The notes under the pieces were generated by a model that was not told the DNA's origin, did no database searches, and saw only the letters and a list, made by a program, of their open reading frames with translations. A DNA stretch of 23,960 nucleotides. It comes from Armatimonadota bacterium. Its GTDB lineage: Bacteria > Armatimonadota > UBA5829. The stretch lies in contig JAMCYN010000005.1 of assembly GCA_023474015.1 (NCBI GenBank), positions 771 through 24,730 of the forward strand, read 5' to 3'. Positions 14,497 through 22,781 of this stretch are shown piece by piece (the stretch's first letter is position 1; each line of letters begins with the position of its first letter). A program made the translations under genes and the position numbers.

Positions 14497-17400
14497 TTAA
14501 CGTTCCAGTGTAAGCAACCATGCCCAGGTTCTGTTGGCGACTGCTTTAGCCCGCGCGGCTTCTTTGGATTTGATCAAGCTATCCATCTTCTTCAGCAGCG
14601 CATCGGTTTCGCGCTTGGCTTCCGGAGGAAGACCCATCATATATACCTGCCACCACCGTACATAACCCAGACTTTCCTGTTCATTAGACAGAGTGTGGAT
14701 TCTCTCAGCCAGCTTCTTCCAAGGTCCTGGCCGGTTAGACAGGTCTACACCCGCGGCAAGTGCATCGGACGAGAACTTGCCTACTTCCGTCCCCTGCACA
14801 ACAACCTTCCAAGTTCCCGGTTTCAATCCCGTCACCTTGAACTTATATGCATTCAAATCAACAAGGAATGGTGCATACTTCGTGATCTCAAAACAGTCAT
14901 CATAGAATGTAGGCAGAGCGCCATCTGTTCTGACAAAGGCAATGGCGTCATCCGTGACTTTCAGATCTTTCACAGCGCATCGGCCCGGCAGGATGGCTGC
15001 TTTCGCGGCATCAAGTTCAAGACCGGATGCGGAAGATATACATCCTAGGGCGCTGAGCAGCCCGTATGCCATCAGCATATGTCCGAATGGACCCGGATGG
15101 ACACCACCGTTGATAATAATATAATTGGGGTCGGCAGCTCTTGCTTGTGTGTAAATATCCAGCATCAACTTATGAATATCATATACCGGTAATCTTTGCT
15201 TTGCTGCCAGGTCCTTTGTTCCATCCGCAAATAGTGCAAGGGTGTCATTATAAGGTTTTCTATCGGGGTCTACACAGCCTGGAGTTAACAGCACAACTTT
15301 CACATCAGCCTTCTTCAACTCAGAAACCAGGCCTACCATGCCGGTCATATATGCGTCATAATTTCCTTTGCTGAATGGTTCATAACGGCCATCATTCATA
15401 CCAAAACAGATACTTACCACAGCAGGTTTCTGGCTAAGCACGTCACGCTCCAGACGTTTGAGCCCGAGCAGAGATGTATCGCTACTCCGACCAGCATTGC
15501 GGAATGTGATATTTGCTCCAGGGTAGCGCAACGCAAAATAGTCCATCACATAGCGGGTGTACATGCCCTGCTCGGTGATGCTGTCCCCGAGAAACACCAT
15601 CCGTTCCCCTGCTTTAAGAACAGGAATGCTCTGCGCAGCCTGTACCAGGGATCGTTGGTCCGGATATGCATCGAATACGCGGACTTCAAATGGCCGCAGT
15701 TCAAAGGTGTAAGGTTTATCCGCAGTCAAAACTATTGGCGGCTTCACGGCGTCTTTCTTCCATGGACTCCTAAGTGTATATCTAAGCGGCGTGCCGGCAG
15801 GCAGTTCGAAGACTTTACGAACATCGATATCGATCTTGCCCGGCTGGCTGCTAGGGCAGCGCAGCGTAAGGATTGCCTTGCGTTTCGACCACGCAGCCCA
15901 GCCGTAAACCTCTCCCTTTCCGGGGTCACCTCCTACCCAATGTGTATCAACGAGCACATCCGCGTTCTGACGGGACCAACTCGCGGCCTCGGCAAGGACA
16001 TTCCAGCTTTCCGGAGTCATTCTGCCCGGCGTAATGTAGAGTTCCTGAAGGCCAGTGCCATTGCCGAAATATGAGCGTATTTCGTGAACAAAGTCCTCAC
16101 CGGAAGGCGGAAGCGGATACATGCTGTATTCGCCATTGATTATGCCGTGGTACATCAGCGAGTTGAGAGGATAGAGCGGCGCTCGCGAGACAATCTCCGA
16201 ATAGGCTGTGGCATCCCGGTAGTTGAGCCACCGCTCCCGATCGGTGCCTTCGCCACACTGGCCCATATCATTACCGCCCCGCCATATCGAATCACCGTGC
16301 CAGAGCCAGTAGGGTGAGGGCCACGTGCCAGTAGTCGTGTTTATGAAGAGGTTTGGGGCCTCGCGGCGCAGTTCGACAATCAGGCGCATAAGCGATTCGG
16401 TCTCATCCAGGCTGCCCGCCCCTATGCCGTCGAACTTGAAGTAATTGACGCCACTATGCTTCACTGCGTCCATGGGCACCTCCCGAAACCGGCTGTAGTA
16501 CTTAGGACCAGCCAGAGAGAACCCCCTGTTATTGGTCTCGAAACCCTGTTCCGTGCCGTACTTCAGGCGCTCTAGCTTTTCAGCATCATAGCCGCCCCAA
16601 GGCGAAATCCAAAGGCCAAGATGAGTCTTGTACAGCGCGGCATGATCCCGCAACGGCTTAAACCCATGGGGGAAGTTCGCCTCGTTGACTCTCCAAAGAT
16701 TGTGAAAGTCGTCCCATCCACTGTCGAGGACAACCGAATCGAACGTTACCCCGCGCCTAACAACCATTTCCCGGCCAAAGCTATCAATCCGGTCCAGGCA
16801 TTCCTGCTCATTCATCTGGTGTCCCAGTGAGTCCGGACGGGAGATGTCGTACCAACTGTTGTAGTGAAGGAACGCCCGATAAGGATGTGCACGCTCGCGA
16901 TCGAGATAGTAAAGGAAGCACCGGCGAAGGTTTCCTTCTGTGACTACTCCAACAACCGAAGACTGGGACAGAGGATGACCGGGCCGGAACGAGCTGTTCC
17001 GTTCAAGCGAACAGCGCAAAAGCCCGTTTTCGGCGGTATTCCTTGAAAGCGGATGCTCATAGGCAAAAAAGAAACCACCCGCCACGACCGGGGAGCCTGG
17101 TACCATACCGACGGTACGGCCGGACGAGAGACCAAAGTTCATCAGGACGATTTCTTTCAGAGCGATTTCGCCCTTCTTCGAGGTAAGCGTGAGCTCATGC
17201 CGCAGGTAGTTCGATCCGTCGCGCAGGACCGCGCGCCAGTCCACTACCAAGCCGCCATCAGCCGACACCAGCTTCACTTCACACTGCTTCCCTGCGTATC
17301 GGCAGGCAAGGTTTGCCGCGTTCCTGTGAGGCTTCAGACTCTCAAGGACCGGCTTGCCGATGATCCGAAAGTCTGAAGCTTTGAGCAATGTGCCATCCGC

Positions 17401-17664
17401 CAGCACAAGCTCGAATGCCTCGGCGCCGTTTGCACGGATCGCGGTTTCGTCGAGTTTGTTCTCCACAACCTCGAACTTGAGCTTGCCGTCCGCAATCGCC
17501 CAGGAAGATGAGATCAGGTTGTTTTCGAGCAGCAGTCGCTGATTGGCAATGGAACCGCTCGCTGTGCCAGGCGCGGGGCCAGGGAAATCAAGCGCGCCAA
17601 GCGGCACGACTCCGCCCAAAACGACGCAGGCGAGTACGACGATTGTTCGAATGATACGCTTCAT
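14497..17664 (-). CDS. Fusion of alpha-galactosidase-like (GH36/GH27-type) and SGNH/GDSL esterase domains
   Basis: Product of 1055 aa with a signal peptide (about 1-25). Residues about 30-260 form a beta-sandwich typical before GH36 barrels. Residues about 262-590 form a TIM barrel: FLHYNSWYD, DSVVLDSGWDD, LGLWISPWGGYD, YFKFDGIG with Asp412 as likely nucleophile, and SIWRGGNDMG with Asp466 as candidate acid/base. A C-terminal beta domain runs to about 668. Residues about 686-1055 carry an SGNH hydrolase: FLGDSITEQG with Ser695, GRSSDTS (block II), FGMNDGRY with Asn757 (block III) and GGVHPGPFGH with His856. The Asp expected three residues before the His is Gly853, preceded by Asn852. The gene starts 7 nt after the stop of the GH116-like gene, with no separate ribosome site, so coupling is likely. 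It probably removes alpha-linked sugars and acyl groups from one substrate. Confidence 0.86.
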   Translation of the reverse strand: MKRIIRTIVVLACVVLGGVVPLGALDFPGPAPGTASGSIANQRLLLENNLISSSWAIADGKLKFEVVENKLDETAIRANGAEAFELVLADGTLLKASDFRIIGKPVLESLKPHRNAANLACRYAGKQCEVKLVSADGGLVVDWRAVLRDGSNYLRHELTLTSKKGEIALKEIVLMNFGLSSGRTVGMVPGSPVVAGGFFFAYEHPLSRNTAENGLLRCSLERNSSFRPGHPLSQSSVVGVVTEGNLRRCFLYYLDRERAHPYRAFLHYNSWYDISRPDSLGHQMNEQECLDRIDSFGREMVVRRGVTFDSVVLDSGWDDFHNLWRVNEANFPHGFKPLRDHAALYKTHLGLWISPWGGYDAEKLERLKYGTEQGFETNNRGFSLAGPKYYSRFREVPMDAVKHSGVNYFKFDGIGAGSLDETESLMRLIVELRREAPNLFINTTTGTWPSPYWLWHGDSIWRGGNDMGQCGEGTDRERWLNYRDATAYSEIVSRAPLYPLNSLMYHGIINGEYSMYPLPPSGEDFVHEIRSYFGNGTGLQELYITPGRMTPESWNVLAEAASWSRQNADVLVDTHWVGGDPGKGEVYGWAAWSKRKAILTLRCPSSQPGKIDIDVRKVFELPAGTPLRYTLRSPWKKDAVKPPIVLTADKPYTFELRPFEVRVFDAYPDQRSLVQAAQSIPVLKAGERMVFLGDSITEQGMYTRYVMDYFALRYPGANITFRNAGRSSDTSLLGLKRLERDVLSQKPAVVSICFGMNDGRYEPFSKGNYDAYMTGMVGLVSELKKADVKVVLLTPGCVDPDRKPYNDTLALFADGTKDLAAKQRLPVYDIHKLMLDIYTQARAADPNYIIINGGVHPGPFGHMLMAYGLLSALGCISSASGLELDAAKAAILPGRCAVKDLKVTDDAIAFVRTDGALPTFYDDCFEITKYAPFLVDLNAYKFKVTGLKPGTWKVVVQGTEVGKFSSDALAAGVDLSNRPGPWKKLAERIHTLSNEQESLGYVRWWQVYMMGLPPEAKRETDALLKKMDSLIKSKEAARAKAVANRTWAWLLTLER

Positions 17665-17671
17665 CGCGGGC

Positions 17672-20062
17672 CTACTTCGCGCTCTTGCCGGCCTGGAGCA
17701 TCCTGTATACGAGTCCTCCAGGTTTGCAGGTTGCGGCGAGGTCCTGGTTGTTGATGGCGGCGGGCAGGGTCCAGAGCACTCCGAACTGGCTGTAGTCGTG
17801 GCCGTTCTGGGCTACGCCGTTGCTTCCGTCGATAAAGCACGGCACATCCCACAGAATTCCCTTCCTCGCCATGTTGTTCATCAACTTCCGGGCAAGCTCC
17901 AGCCCGAACTCGCGATCACCCCTGTACATATAGGTTCCCGCAAGCATGACCGCCTCGGCCACAAATATCGCCTGCTGGCCATAGCCGGCATCGTGCTCCA
18001 AAACCGTACCGTCGGGGCTCGAGAAGATAATCGGTCCATAGTCGGACAATCGGGCGCAACCTCGCTTCACAGTAGCCAAAGCTGTCTTCGCCCTGCTGGC
18101 TTCGAAGACCGGCGGAAGGCCGTGGAGCGCAACCATCCATTCTCCATCAAGCTGATTTCCAAGAACGATATCCGACTTATCGCCAGTGGCAGGATTGTAG
18201 TAATTGAGATAGTAGTCTTTTGCCCAGAGTTTGCCTTCGGTCGAGGCGCTCGCGAGTTTGAACCATTCCCGGCATTGCGCGGCAAACTCCTTGTCACCCA
18301 CCTTCTCGGCCATGCGTTCCGCTTGGCGGAGCTGCGCCAGATGAATTCCAGCGACGTGAACAGTCATCCCCTTGAACGCCGAACACTCCAACCAGTCGTT
18401 ATCATAGATACTGACCAGGCTATCGGGATAATCCGGGCCATTCTTTGCTTTCAGATTCATGGTCCAGATGGTGGTTTTCTTGACGTCGGGATAGAGTTCT
18501 TTCAGGACGGTATCATCCCCCGTGGCCATCCAGTAACGGTCGACCATGTCCACCAGGCACGCGCCGTTTAGTGACAGTTGGTAGCCCTCTACCGGATAGA
18601 TCAGATCGCTGCCGCCGGTATTGCCGGTAGTACCTCCGAATATCCATGGCGGAGCACCGCTGGGCTGCATGTATGCCTTATAGGCGCGCAGCGTGGAAAG
18701 CGACAGTTGAGGAAACGCATAAAGAATGGGCCAGTTTCCATAGAAACTGCAGGGGATGCATTCCATCTGCGGGCAGAGCCTCGGGTCTTCGCTTATGGCA
18801 AAAAGTCCGTCTTCCTTGCGGCACCACTCGCCGATAGGCGCTTGCGCCTGGGACCACAAGCCGAGTTCCGTAATCAGATATAAGTTGTTTATGAGTCCGT
18901 CCCGCAGCCATACCGGAAGCGACTTCTCCGCATAGATTACCTGTTGCCAGTTGATTATTCGCTTCAGCAGCGAATCATGATTCCGGGCAATATAATCGGA
19001 AGCGGCGCCACAGTAGTTGGTGAAATCCGCATCACTCCGATGTTTGGACTCATCAAAACGCGATGCGTACATGTGCTTGTAACTCACCCCGGTCCCGAGC
19101 CAGCTTCCCGACCCACGCCAGAACGGAAAATACCAGGTCACGAAGAAACGCACTATCTTCTCGCGGCCCGGCGCTATACGGAAATCGGCCGCCACTGATG
19201 CGCCTGACTCCGTTGGCTTTTCCACGGGGAGGCCATAAGGAATCTTGGCCCAGGCGGGGCCATCGAAGCCCAGTTTCCCACCCAACCGCGGCTTTTGCGA
19301 CCCGAGTGTGCCGATGATGTAGTGGTCCACTCCTATCGCGTGTATCAGCACGCCGTTATACCTATCGGGGCGAGCTTCGACTTGCGGCAAGGTGCGAGCT
19401 ATGGCATTACTGGTCGGCTGCCTGTAGAAGTGCGACCGCATCATTTCAGAAAGAAGAGCGCCGGGAAAACTGAAGACAACCGAACCGGCCTGTTCGGACT
19501 TGGAATTGTTCCGCACACGGACCTCGAAGACCATCACGGGGATGTTCGAGTTTTTAATATCGCCGGGGATAAATGGCGACCACGCACGCAGCCCGACGCT
19601 GACCGGAGCATCAAGTATATACTCCATATCGGCAATAGGATAATGACCCCAGTAGCGGATTTCCTTCGCGCAATCCACGCCATATAGTTTGTCGGTCGTC
19701 AGTGTCCACGCGCGTTTTCCCACCGAGATGCCTAGGAAGGGAGTGTGGAGCGGACCCCGCCTTGGAACAATACTGTTGAAAAGCGTGCAGAGGCCAAAGG
19801 TACCGTTCGTCTCCAAGTCGAGACAACCTGTGTCAATTCCACCCAATGGCACACCACAAGTAGCCGGATGGGCAGCGGAATACACTACCCCTGATACGGG
19901 GACGGAAAACCCTTCGGCTTGAAAGGTCGTATACTCTATTGGTGGCAAATTCGTGGGAAACAACGTCCGGCACTGTCCGGCATTCTCCATGGCACAAAAC
20001 GCACAGGCGCACAACGAGAGACCCAAAAGCGAGCACGCTCTTATCCGATTCCGCGATGTCAT
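17672..20062 (-). CDS. GH116-like glycosidase (bile-acid beta-glucosidase-type fold), secreted
   Basis: Product of 796 aa with a hydrophobic, cysteine-rich signal sequence (about 1-28). The N-terminal beta domain begins with CGVPLGGIDTGCLDLETNG (about 69-87), the recognisable GH116 opening motif. The (alpha/alpha)6 catalytic part shows MECIPCSFYGNWPILYAFPQ at 433-452, YDNDW at 553-557 and NQLDGEWMV at 636-644, matching the regions around the GH116 nucleophile, the acid/base Asp and the active-site wall. The nucleophile loop is divergent: Glu425 or Glu434 could serve. Known members cleave beta-glucosides, beta-xylosides or N-acetylglucosaminides. The ATG at 20062 has GGAGGAAG 7 nt upstream. 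The 3' end lies 7 nt from the fusion gene. It is one of the backbone-cleaving candidates of this locus. Confidence 0.85.
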   Translation of the reverse strand: MTSRNRIRACSLLGLSLCACAFCAMENAGQCRTLFPTNLPPIEYTTFQAEGFSVPVSGVVYSAAHPATCGVPLGGIDTGCLDLETNGTFGLCTLFNSIVPRRGPLHTPFLGISVGKRAWTLTTDKLYGVDCAKEIRYWGHYPIADMEYILDAPVSVGLRAWSPFIPGDIKNSNIPVMVFEVRVRNNSKSEQAGSVVFSFPGALLSEMMRSHFYRQPTSNAIARTLPQVEARPDRYNGVLIHAIGVDHYIIGTLGSQKPRLGGKLGFDGPAWAKIPYGLPVEKPTESGASVAADFRIAPGREKIVRFFVTWYFPFWRGSGSWLGTGVSYKHMYASRFDESKHRSDADFTNYCGAASDYIARNHDSLLKRIINWQQVIYAEKSLPVWLRDGLINNLYLITELGLWSQAQAPIGEWCRKEDGLFAISEDPRLCPQMECIPCSFYGNWPILYAFPQLSLSTLRAYKAYMQPSGAPPWIFGGTTGNTGGSDLIYPVEGYQLSLNGACLVDMVDRYWMATGDDTVLKELYPDVKKTTIWTMNLKAKNGPDYPDSLVSIYDNDWLECSAFKGMTVHVAGIHLAQLRQAERMAEKVGDKEFAAQCREWFKLASASTEGKLWAKDYYLNYYNPATGDKSDIVLGNQLDGEWMVALHGLPPVFEASRAKTALATVKRGCARLSDYGPIIFSSPDGTVLEHDAGYGQQAIFVAEAVMLAGTYMYRGDREFGLELARKLMNNMARKGILWDVPCFIDGSNGVAQNGHDYSQFGVLWTLPAAINNQDLAATCKPGGLVYRMLQAGKSAK

Positions 20063-20069
20063 CCTAAGT

Positions 20070-20077
20070 CTTCCTCC
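20070..20077 (-). promoter_or_regulatory. Shine-Dalgarno of the GH116-like gene
   Basis: GGAGGAAG on the - strand, 7 nt before ATG 20062. It is one of the clearer sites in the - strand cluster. Confidence 0.6.
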
Positions 20078-20119
20078 ATCTGGGTAATTCCGGTTATCCT
20101 GGCAATGAACTGCGTGGCA

Positions 20120-20812
20120 TCAGTACTGCAGAAAGTCTTTGGGATACGTCCCACCATCGAAGTTCCACATCACATCGTTAGCGTCCCAAACAATGTCGCC
20201 CCATCCTCGATAGGTCACGTGCCCATCCGCATAGAGCCAGTTGTTGCCGTTGCGGTGACAGGGCTTGTGCCAGTTCCACATATCCAGATCCATTATCTGT
20301 GCTCCATTCCGCTTCGGCCGAAGATGCGCCATATCACGGTAGATGGCAACCTCCCGCAGCAGAATCACCTTGGATGTGCGGGAACAGACTGAGTATCTCC
20401 TTCCCGCGCAGATACCGTTCATGAAGTAGGTTATCCGGTCATAAGCGGGTTCAACCGAGCTTGGGAATCGGGGTCTCTGGCGAGCCTTCGGACAGCCATA
20501 GACCACGCGGTTCTTAACGTAGGGCAATATCGCCCTGCACCAATTAAGCACACCGTACGTGAGTGGCCGATTATCCATCGGGTAGCCAACCATATCATTG
20601 AACTGCTCGGGATATTTACCCCCATTGTTGTCAATGTACATAGAGAACGCACTTCCGAGCTGTCGCAGGTTGCTCACGCACGCGCTCATGTTCGCTGCCT
20701 CTTTGGCCTTCGTGAAGACTGGGAACAATATCGCCGCTAGAATCGCAATTATGGCGATAACAACCAGCAGCTCGATGAGCGTGAAGCCTTTTCTTATCGC
20801 TGTGTTTTTCAT
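20120..20812 (-). CDS. Type IV pilin-like / type II secretion prepilin-like protein with H-X9-DG motif
   Basis: Product of 230 aa from ATG 20812. The leader MKNTAIRKG is followed by [19 protein letters not shown], a class III prepilin signal cut after Gly9, with Glu at +5 for assembly. [20 protein letters not shown] and [19 protein letters not shown] follow, typical of Armatimonadota and Planctomycetota prepilin-like proteins. Near the C-terminus stands [13 protein letters not shown], where His and Asp-Gly are separated by nine residues (H-X9-DG). Such proteins are exported to the surface or periplasm and occur in very many copies per genome; function is mostly unknown. It lies between secreted ConA-like proteins and the glycosidases, 57 nt before the GH116-like gene. 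The in-frame ATG at 20833 is less likely because the ribosome site would fall inside the gene. Confidence 0.93.
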   Translation of the reverse strand: MKNTAIRKGFTLIELLVVIAIIAILAAILFPVFTKAKEAANMSACVSNLRQLGSAFSMYIDNNGGKYPEQFNDMVGYPMDNRPLTYGVLNWCRAILPYVKNRVVYGCPKARQRPRFPSSVEPAYDRITYFMNGICAGRRYSVCSRTSKVILLREVAIYRDMAHLRPKRNGAQIMDLDMWNWHKPCHRNGNNWLYADGHVTYRGWGDIVWDANDVMWNFDGGTYPKDFLQY

Positions 20813-20819
20813 TCTTATT

Positions 20820-20827
20820 ACCTCCTT
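20820..20827 (-). promoter_or_regulatory. Shine-Dalgarno deciding the prepilin start
   Basis: AAGGAGGT on the - strand, 7 nt before ATG 20812. It excludes the longer in-frame start at 20833 and places the leader at nine residues, the normal length for this family. Confidence 0.75.
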
Positions 20828-20854
20828 CATCACACCAAGCCGATGTCCACCACT

Positions 20855-22663
20855 CTACTGCATTTTGCTCAGGTCTTCGGCTTTCCTAATCGTGATCCCG
20901 CGCAGGTTACCCTGCAAAGTCGAACCGTCGCATACGATTCCAGTTGCCCTTACGTAGTCACCCGGATTAACGGGTATTGCCCCCGCGACGGAACCAGGGA
21001 TCGTCACCTGGACGATGTTCCCATTGACCGTCATAGGTGCGGAAGGGTAGTAGACCTTGAAGTTGTCGATTGCATTGACAGAGGAATCATGAAAGACCCC
21101 CACAAGCTGCGGGTCTTCGAAACGTGTCAGAGGTATGGTCGAACTGTACGTCCGGATGCCATCCGACACCGTGAGTTTGGCGACCATACCCCGAATCTCC
21201 GCGATCATGTGCACAGGACTAGCCACCGAAGGCGGATTCAACTGAACGTTGTACACATCACCGAGTGACGACCCGTAGCTTCCGTATTTTACTTCGTGGA
21301 AGTATATCCGGTTTTGGGACTGCAGCCAATTTGCCAGCAGAAAATTGTTCACGTCCACAAACCGGCCTATTAGACCTATCTGCCCCGTTGTGCCCCCGAC
21401 TACATCAACGGTTATAATCATATCCGCCAGGTGTACACCCTTCACCCAAGAGATGCACCTGGCATCGTAGGCTAGCGTGCCGTTATCGATCCTTGGGGCG
21501 GTCCCATAGTCCGCCCAAGACGAACTCCTACCGGTATTGAATGTATCCTGAAACTGTAGTGTCCATGCCCCCAATACCTGGGCGGTAGCTGAGCCGGTCG
21601 CCGAGCCATCAGCAATATAGAACGTGGTCGAGCCATAACCCGGAGTGACAAACGGCGCGGGCGTGCCGAGCACCTTCCCCCAACAGGTTACCAGAAGGTC
21701 CTTGTTGCCGAGTCCTGTGCCGCCGACCGAGCCAGTCAGGTCCCTGTTGTTGACGCCGACCGGCTCCAGTACCTTGGAATTGCCGGTGGGAGTGATCTCT
21801 ACCGGCGTGAAAGTGCCGTCGGACTGAACGGTTCCAAGAACGGTCACGTCCTGCCCGATCTGCAGTGATCCGGGGGAAGCAGCGACCGTAATGGCGGAAG
21901 ATCGATCCTCACTTTCGATTACGAACTTATTGTACTCCGTGAACACGGCGGTCACGAAGCCCCGGACGTAGCCATACCAGCCCGGACCACCGGCTTTCGC
22001 TGTCCCAATCGCATATTGCGGCGGCGGGGTCTGGTTATCATCGATGACTACGTTGTCGAACCGGGTCCCCGGACCGCTTATGTACTGATCCAAACCGATG
22101 GCGGAAGGTCCCCTCAAGGAGGTCGGAATCTCCGCGCTCGGCAGAGTTGTCGAATATGAGTGCACGCCATCGCTTAGCGTGGCTGTCGCACCTGACGCAT
22201 CCACAACTATTTGTACGTTGATGCTTGACCAGTTCAAGTCGGTGCACGAGACGGGATATCGCGGGGAGGAGAAGATCCACACCCCGTTTACCACAGCCTG
22301 CCAGTAAGCCCTTTTCTCCTGGGCCGTGGCGAAAACACGGAAGAAGTTGTTGGCGTCCTTTTGATGGACCCGGACGGAAAAGTAATCAGCGCTCCCACCC
22401 GGCTTCCCAACCCAGAACGTCATGTTGTATCGGTCAAGCAAGAGCTGTGTTCCAGCATCCTTTGCCAGAGCCACATTGGGAGCCCCACTGCCGGGGACAA
22501 ACTGCTGGCTCTGGACTGAAAAGCTGCCCGAAATTACATCCCATTTTGGGTCCGGCCCGTTAGGAATGTTAAAATCATCCTGAAACCGAACGCCGCCGAA
22601 AGCACAGGACGTGGCGGTCACCAATCCCATCAAGAATAGGACATACTTCGCGCTCGTCATCAT
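20855..22663 (-). CDS. Secreted ConA-like / OB-like multidomain protein, complete
   Basis: Product of 602 aa with a signal peptide (about 1-24). Residues 25-210 are a ConA-like/LamG-type domain (VRFQDDFN, VRVHQKDANNFFRVF, YWQAVVNG, TLSDGVHSY, TRFDNVVID). Residues 217-295 are an OB-like domain (WYGYVRGFVTAV, SSAITVAASPGSLQIGQDV, TVLGTV). A second OB-like domain begins at 322 (DLLVTCWGKVLG, STTFYIADGSATGS), is interrupted by a second ConA-like domain (about 364-541, LQFQDTFNTG to AIDNFKVYY), and resumes at 543-602 (VNGNIVQVTIPG, PGDYVRATGI, TIRKAEDLSK). No catalytic signature or C-terminal anchor is seen. The likely role is extracellular, glycan-binding or structural (inference). GGAGAGG stands before the tandem ATG at 22658-22663. 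It is a tandem paralog of the next gene upstream. Confidence 0.85.
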   Translation of the reverse strand: MMTSAKYVLFLMGLVTATSCAFGGVRFQDDFNIPNGPDPKWDVISGSFSVQSQQFVPGSGAPNVALAKDAGTQLLLDRYNMTFWVGKPGGSADYFSVRVHQKDANNFFRVFATAQEKRAYWQAVVNGVWIFSSPRYPVSCTDLNWSSINVQIVVDASGATATLSDGVHSYSTTLPSAEIPTSLRGPSAIGLDQYISGPGTRFDNVVIDDNQTPPPQYAIGTAKAGGPGWYGYVRGFVTAVFTEYNKFVIESEDRSSAITVAASPGSLQIGQDVTVLGTVQSDGTFTPVEITPTGNSKVLEPVGVNNRDLTGSVGGTGLGNKDLLVTCWGKVLGTPAPFVTPGYGSTTFYIADGSATGSATAQVLGAWTLQFQDTFNTGRSSSWADYGTAPRIDNGTLAYDARCISWVKGVHLADMIITVDVVGGTTGQIGLIGRFVDVNNFLLANWLQSQNRIYFHEVKYGSYGSSLGDVYNVQLNPPSVASPVHMIAEIRGMVAKLTVSDGIRTYSSTIPLTRFEDPQLVGVFHDSSVNAIDNFKVYYPSAPMTVNGNIVQVTIPGSVAGAIPVNPGDYVRATGIVCDGSTLQGNLRGITIRKAEDLSKMQ

Positions 22664-22718
22664 TTGAGATGCCTCTCCTCTGTCTCATACAGCAGCATCC
22701 ATCTGCCGGTTTGGCCCT

Positions 22719-22748
22719 GTCCCCCCGTCCAACGAGGAATGGGGGGAC
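22719..22748 (-). terminator. GC-rich perfect hairpin between the tandem paralogs
   Basis: GTCCCCCC at 22719-22726 pairs exactly with GGGGGGAC at 22741-22748 around a 14-nt loop. It lies 33 nt after the stop of the upstream paralog and before the start of the 602-aa gene. No T-run follows. It may act as a terminator or as a barrier that protects the upstream message. Confidence 0.5.
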
Positions 22749-22781
22749 TTAGGCCGCCACTACTAGCCGATTAGGTGCATC

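Noticed and set aside
17543..18571. Long + strand open frame of 342 aa
   Set aside because: It runs antisense through the clearly coding GH116-like gene and the start of the fusion gene; its translation has no domain-like pattern and no ribosome site. It is a GC-driven shadow.
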